A DNA stretch of 5,427 nucleotides from an uncultured Loktanella sp. (GTDB lineage Bacteria; Pseudomonadota; Alphaproteobacteria; Rhodobacterales; Rhodobacteraceae). The stretch is from contig CAJXTP010000203.1 of assembly GCA_913061335.1 (NCBI GenBank), forward strand, positions 1-5,427, read 5' to 3'. The notes under the pieces were generated by a model that was given only the letters and a program-made list of their open reading frames with translations, was not told the DNA's origin and did no database searches. Positions 3,977-5,427 of this stretch are shown piece by piece (the stretch's first letter is position 1; each line of letters begins with the position of its first letter). A program made the position numbers and the translations under genes.

Positions 3977-5427
3977 AAATGGGTGATGCCAACTGCTGCT
4001 GCGCGCGCGAGGCCTGGGTCCAATGACATCGGGATGTATTCGCCGCGCCGCCACAGCTCGCCCAAATTGTCATAATAGCGCGACAAGGGGTGGCCGGATT
4101 GCCCTGTGGCGGAAACGAACACCGAGCTATCTGGATCAGCAAAGTCGTAAACCCCACGGTAGCCCGCAGAGTGTACGTTTTGGAACGGGTTTGGTCCGGT
4201 GCCTGACGTGAGCCCTCGTTGCAAGGTGTTGTCGCCGCCGCTGGTGGATTGTCGAATGTTAACGAACCAGTTCAGGACGGGCGCTGTACCGAGGACGGGG
4301 TGGTCGTGGGTCGCTTGATGCAGGTCGCCCCAGCGCAAGGACGCAACTGTGCCGCCGACGTTTTCATCGATCCAGATCAATGCATCATCCAATGCCAGCC
4401 GCGCAATATCGGTGCAGGTTTCTACGGGCGCTGATTGCAGCACGTCGCACCAAACGGATGCGCCATCTACATTGCGAAACACGCGTTCAATGAAAAGCGG
4501 GTTGGGATGGGTGAATTCGGATGTTAGCGGCCCCATTTCATCACGGATCAGTCTGTCTTGCAGATGGCGCAGCCACGCCGCGTAAAGCAGTGGTTCGGGC
4601 AGGTGTTCGTTCATTTCGCCATTCCACGCGGCAAGCAATTCAAGCGCTTGTTGGCGGCGGCGTTCTGACGTGCCATCGGCAGCCGCCGCGCCCGTAAACC
4701 ACAGATCAGCACCGATCAGCGGCAAAAGCGAGCGGGCGGTGTAACTGACGGTATCCAACTGGGCCTCGATAAAGCTTTCGCGGGTATGCACGGCGCGGCT
4801 TTGCATCAGGCGCTGCCAGCGGTTGATGCGTTGGCTGTCACCCCATTCGAACGATACGTGATTGGGGAACGGACGGTCAGTTATCTTGTTATTTGTGTTG
4901 CCGAGAATGCCGCCCTGCGGATTGATGAATTCAGGATTGTCCGCATATGGCTGACGTCCTTTCCACCGGTTTTGCGGCAAATAGCCATAGCTGGGCAGGC
5001 GTCCTTGGCTTTGGTGGGCGGTGTCGCGCGCTGGAAAAGCCCCAATGGTTTTCATCGCGATTTGGTTGCGGTCGGCCAGCGTCAGGTTTTGCGACGGTGC
5101 GATGTAGTTTTCGGCGGCTGCGATTGCATCTTGCACGCTGTGGGCGCGGCTGATGGCAAGGCCTGCCGACATTGATGGGTCTTTGTCAGACAGCGCAGTC
5201 CAGCCGATTGCTGTCACATGGCCCGCTGGTGTGATGGTCCCCAAGTCATATTGGGTCGCTGGCATGATTGGGCCGTTCACGCTCCACCTTAGTTTGACAG
5301 TGACGGCAGGCGCATCTTTGATGCGGATAATGCTTTCTCGGGTGCGGAATGGGGTCCAGCCGCTTTGGGTACGGTATTCAGTGGCATTTTCAGGATTCAA
5401 TTCTTCTAAGAACACGTCTTGGTCGTC
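3958..5427 (-). CDS. penicillin acylase family protein (Ntn hydrolase), C-terminal part; N-terminus outside window
   Basis: Periplasmic amidase family made as a precursor that cuts itself into alpha and beta chains; members hydrolyse beta-lactam side chains, N-acyl-homoserine lactones or other amides. The frame is open to the window edge (DDQDVFLEELNPEN...), so roughly 489 of probably about 800 residues are visible, all beta chain. Supporting motifs, numbered from the Val codon at 5415: ELNPENATEY (5-14); NGPIM (47-51), a variant of the common RHGPV; GGILGNTNNK (168-177), whose Asn175 should match oxyanion Asn B241 of E. coli penicillin G acylase; EWGDSQRINR (190-199); and C-terminal HSAGYRGVYDF and GQSGHPLSRYYDN (438-450). 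The catalytic N-terminal Ser of the beta chain and any signal peptide are not in view. The family call is strong; the substrate is unknown. Convergent with hflX, with overlapping stops. Confidence 0.9.
   Translation of the reverse strand, partial: DDQDVFLEELNPENATEYRTQSGWTPFRTRESIIRIKDAPAVTVKLRWSVNGPIMPATQYDLGTITPAGHVTAIGWTALSDKDPSMSAGLAISRAHSVQDAIAAAENYIAPSQNLTLADRNQIAMKTIGAFPARDTAHQSQGRLPSYGYLPQNRWKGRQPYADNPEFINPQGGILGNTNNKITDRPFPNHVSFEWGDSQRINRWQRLMQSRAVHTRESFIEAQLDTVSYTARSLLPLIGADLWFTGAAAADGTSERRRQQALELLAAWNGEMNEHLPEPLLYAAWLRHLQDRLIRDEMGPLTSEFTHPNPLFIERVFRNVDGASVWCDVLQSAPVETCTDIARLALDDALIWIDENVGGTVASLRWGDLHQATHDHPVLGTAPVLNWFVNIRQSTSGGDNTLQRGLTSGTGPNPFQNVHSAGYRGVYDFADPDSSVFVSATGQSGHPLSRYYDNLGELWRRGEYIPMSLDPGLARAAAVGITHLVPAAN

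Noticed and set aside
4786..5175. Open frame of 129 codons on the plus strand opposite the acylase gene
   Set aside because: It is antisense to a well-supported coding region with family motifs, has no ribosome binding site and no recognisable protein features.
1..5427. A novel multi-gene system, defence island, mobile element, CRISPR array or RNA gene
   Set aside because: All five long frames belong to known families in a recognised core gene order; no transposase, terminal repeats, regular repeat array, tRNA-like fold or unexplained gap above about 110 bases was seen.

Overview
The window looks like ordinary chromosomal core from an alphaproteobacterium, most likely Rhodobacterales (a Roseobacter-group marine bacterium). 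The grounds are the gene order trkA-trkH-hfq-hflX, which I know from Rhodobacterales and relatives downstream of the ntrYX nitrogen-regulation genes, the alphaproteobacterial style of Hfq (N-terminal NLQDAFLNHVRK, short acidic tail), and a moderate GC content that looks like the mid-50s by eye. Taxonomy is inferred from protein character, not from a search.

Layout. 2-820 (+): the C-terminal 272 residues of TrkA, the cytoplasmic NAD-binding RCK subunit of the Trk potassium uptake system; its start lies outside the window. 820-2343 (+): trkH, the membrane channel subunit, whose ATG shares one base with the trkA stop. 2344-2450: a 107-base spacer, the only real intergenic region, holding a candidate promoter, a small hairpin and an A-rich leader ahead of hfq. 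2451-2684 (+): hfq, the RNA chaperone. 2687-3961 (+): hflX, a ribosome-associated GTPase, starting at a TTG two bases after the hfq stop. 3958-5427 (-): the C-terminal 489 residues or so of a penicillin-acylase-family Ntn hydrolase, convergent with hflX and sharing a TTAA stop tetranucleotide with it; its N-terminal part, including the signal peptide and nucleophile region, is outside the window.

How the genes work together. TrkA and TrkH form one potassium transporter and look translationally coupled. Hfq (sRNA and mRNA pairing) and HflX (splitting or rescue of stalled ribosomes) form a second tight pair, probably co-transcribed from their own promoter as well as by readthrough from trkAH. 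The penicillin acylase homologue is an unrelated convergent gene; its substrate (beta-lactam, N-acyl-homoserine lactone or another amide) cannot be read from the visible part.

I see no mobile element, CRISPR array, tRNA or rRNA, and no convincing unknown multi-gene system. The most interesting details are small: a Ser in place of the usual His in the Sm2 motif of Hfq, a run of A-R-N triplets over the hfq ribosome binding site that could be an autoregulatory Hfq site, and a hairpin centred exactly on the shared stop codons of hflX and the acylase gene.
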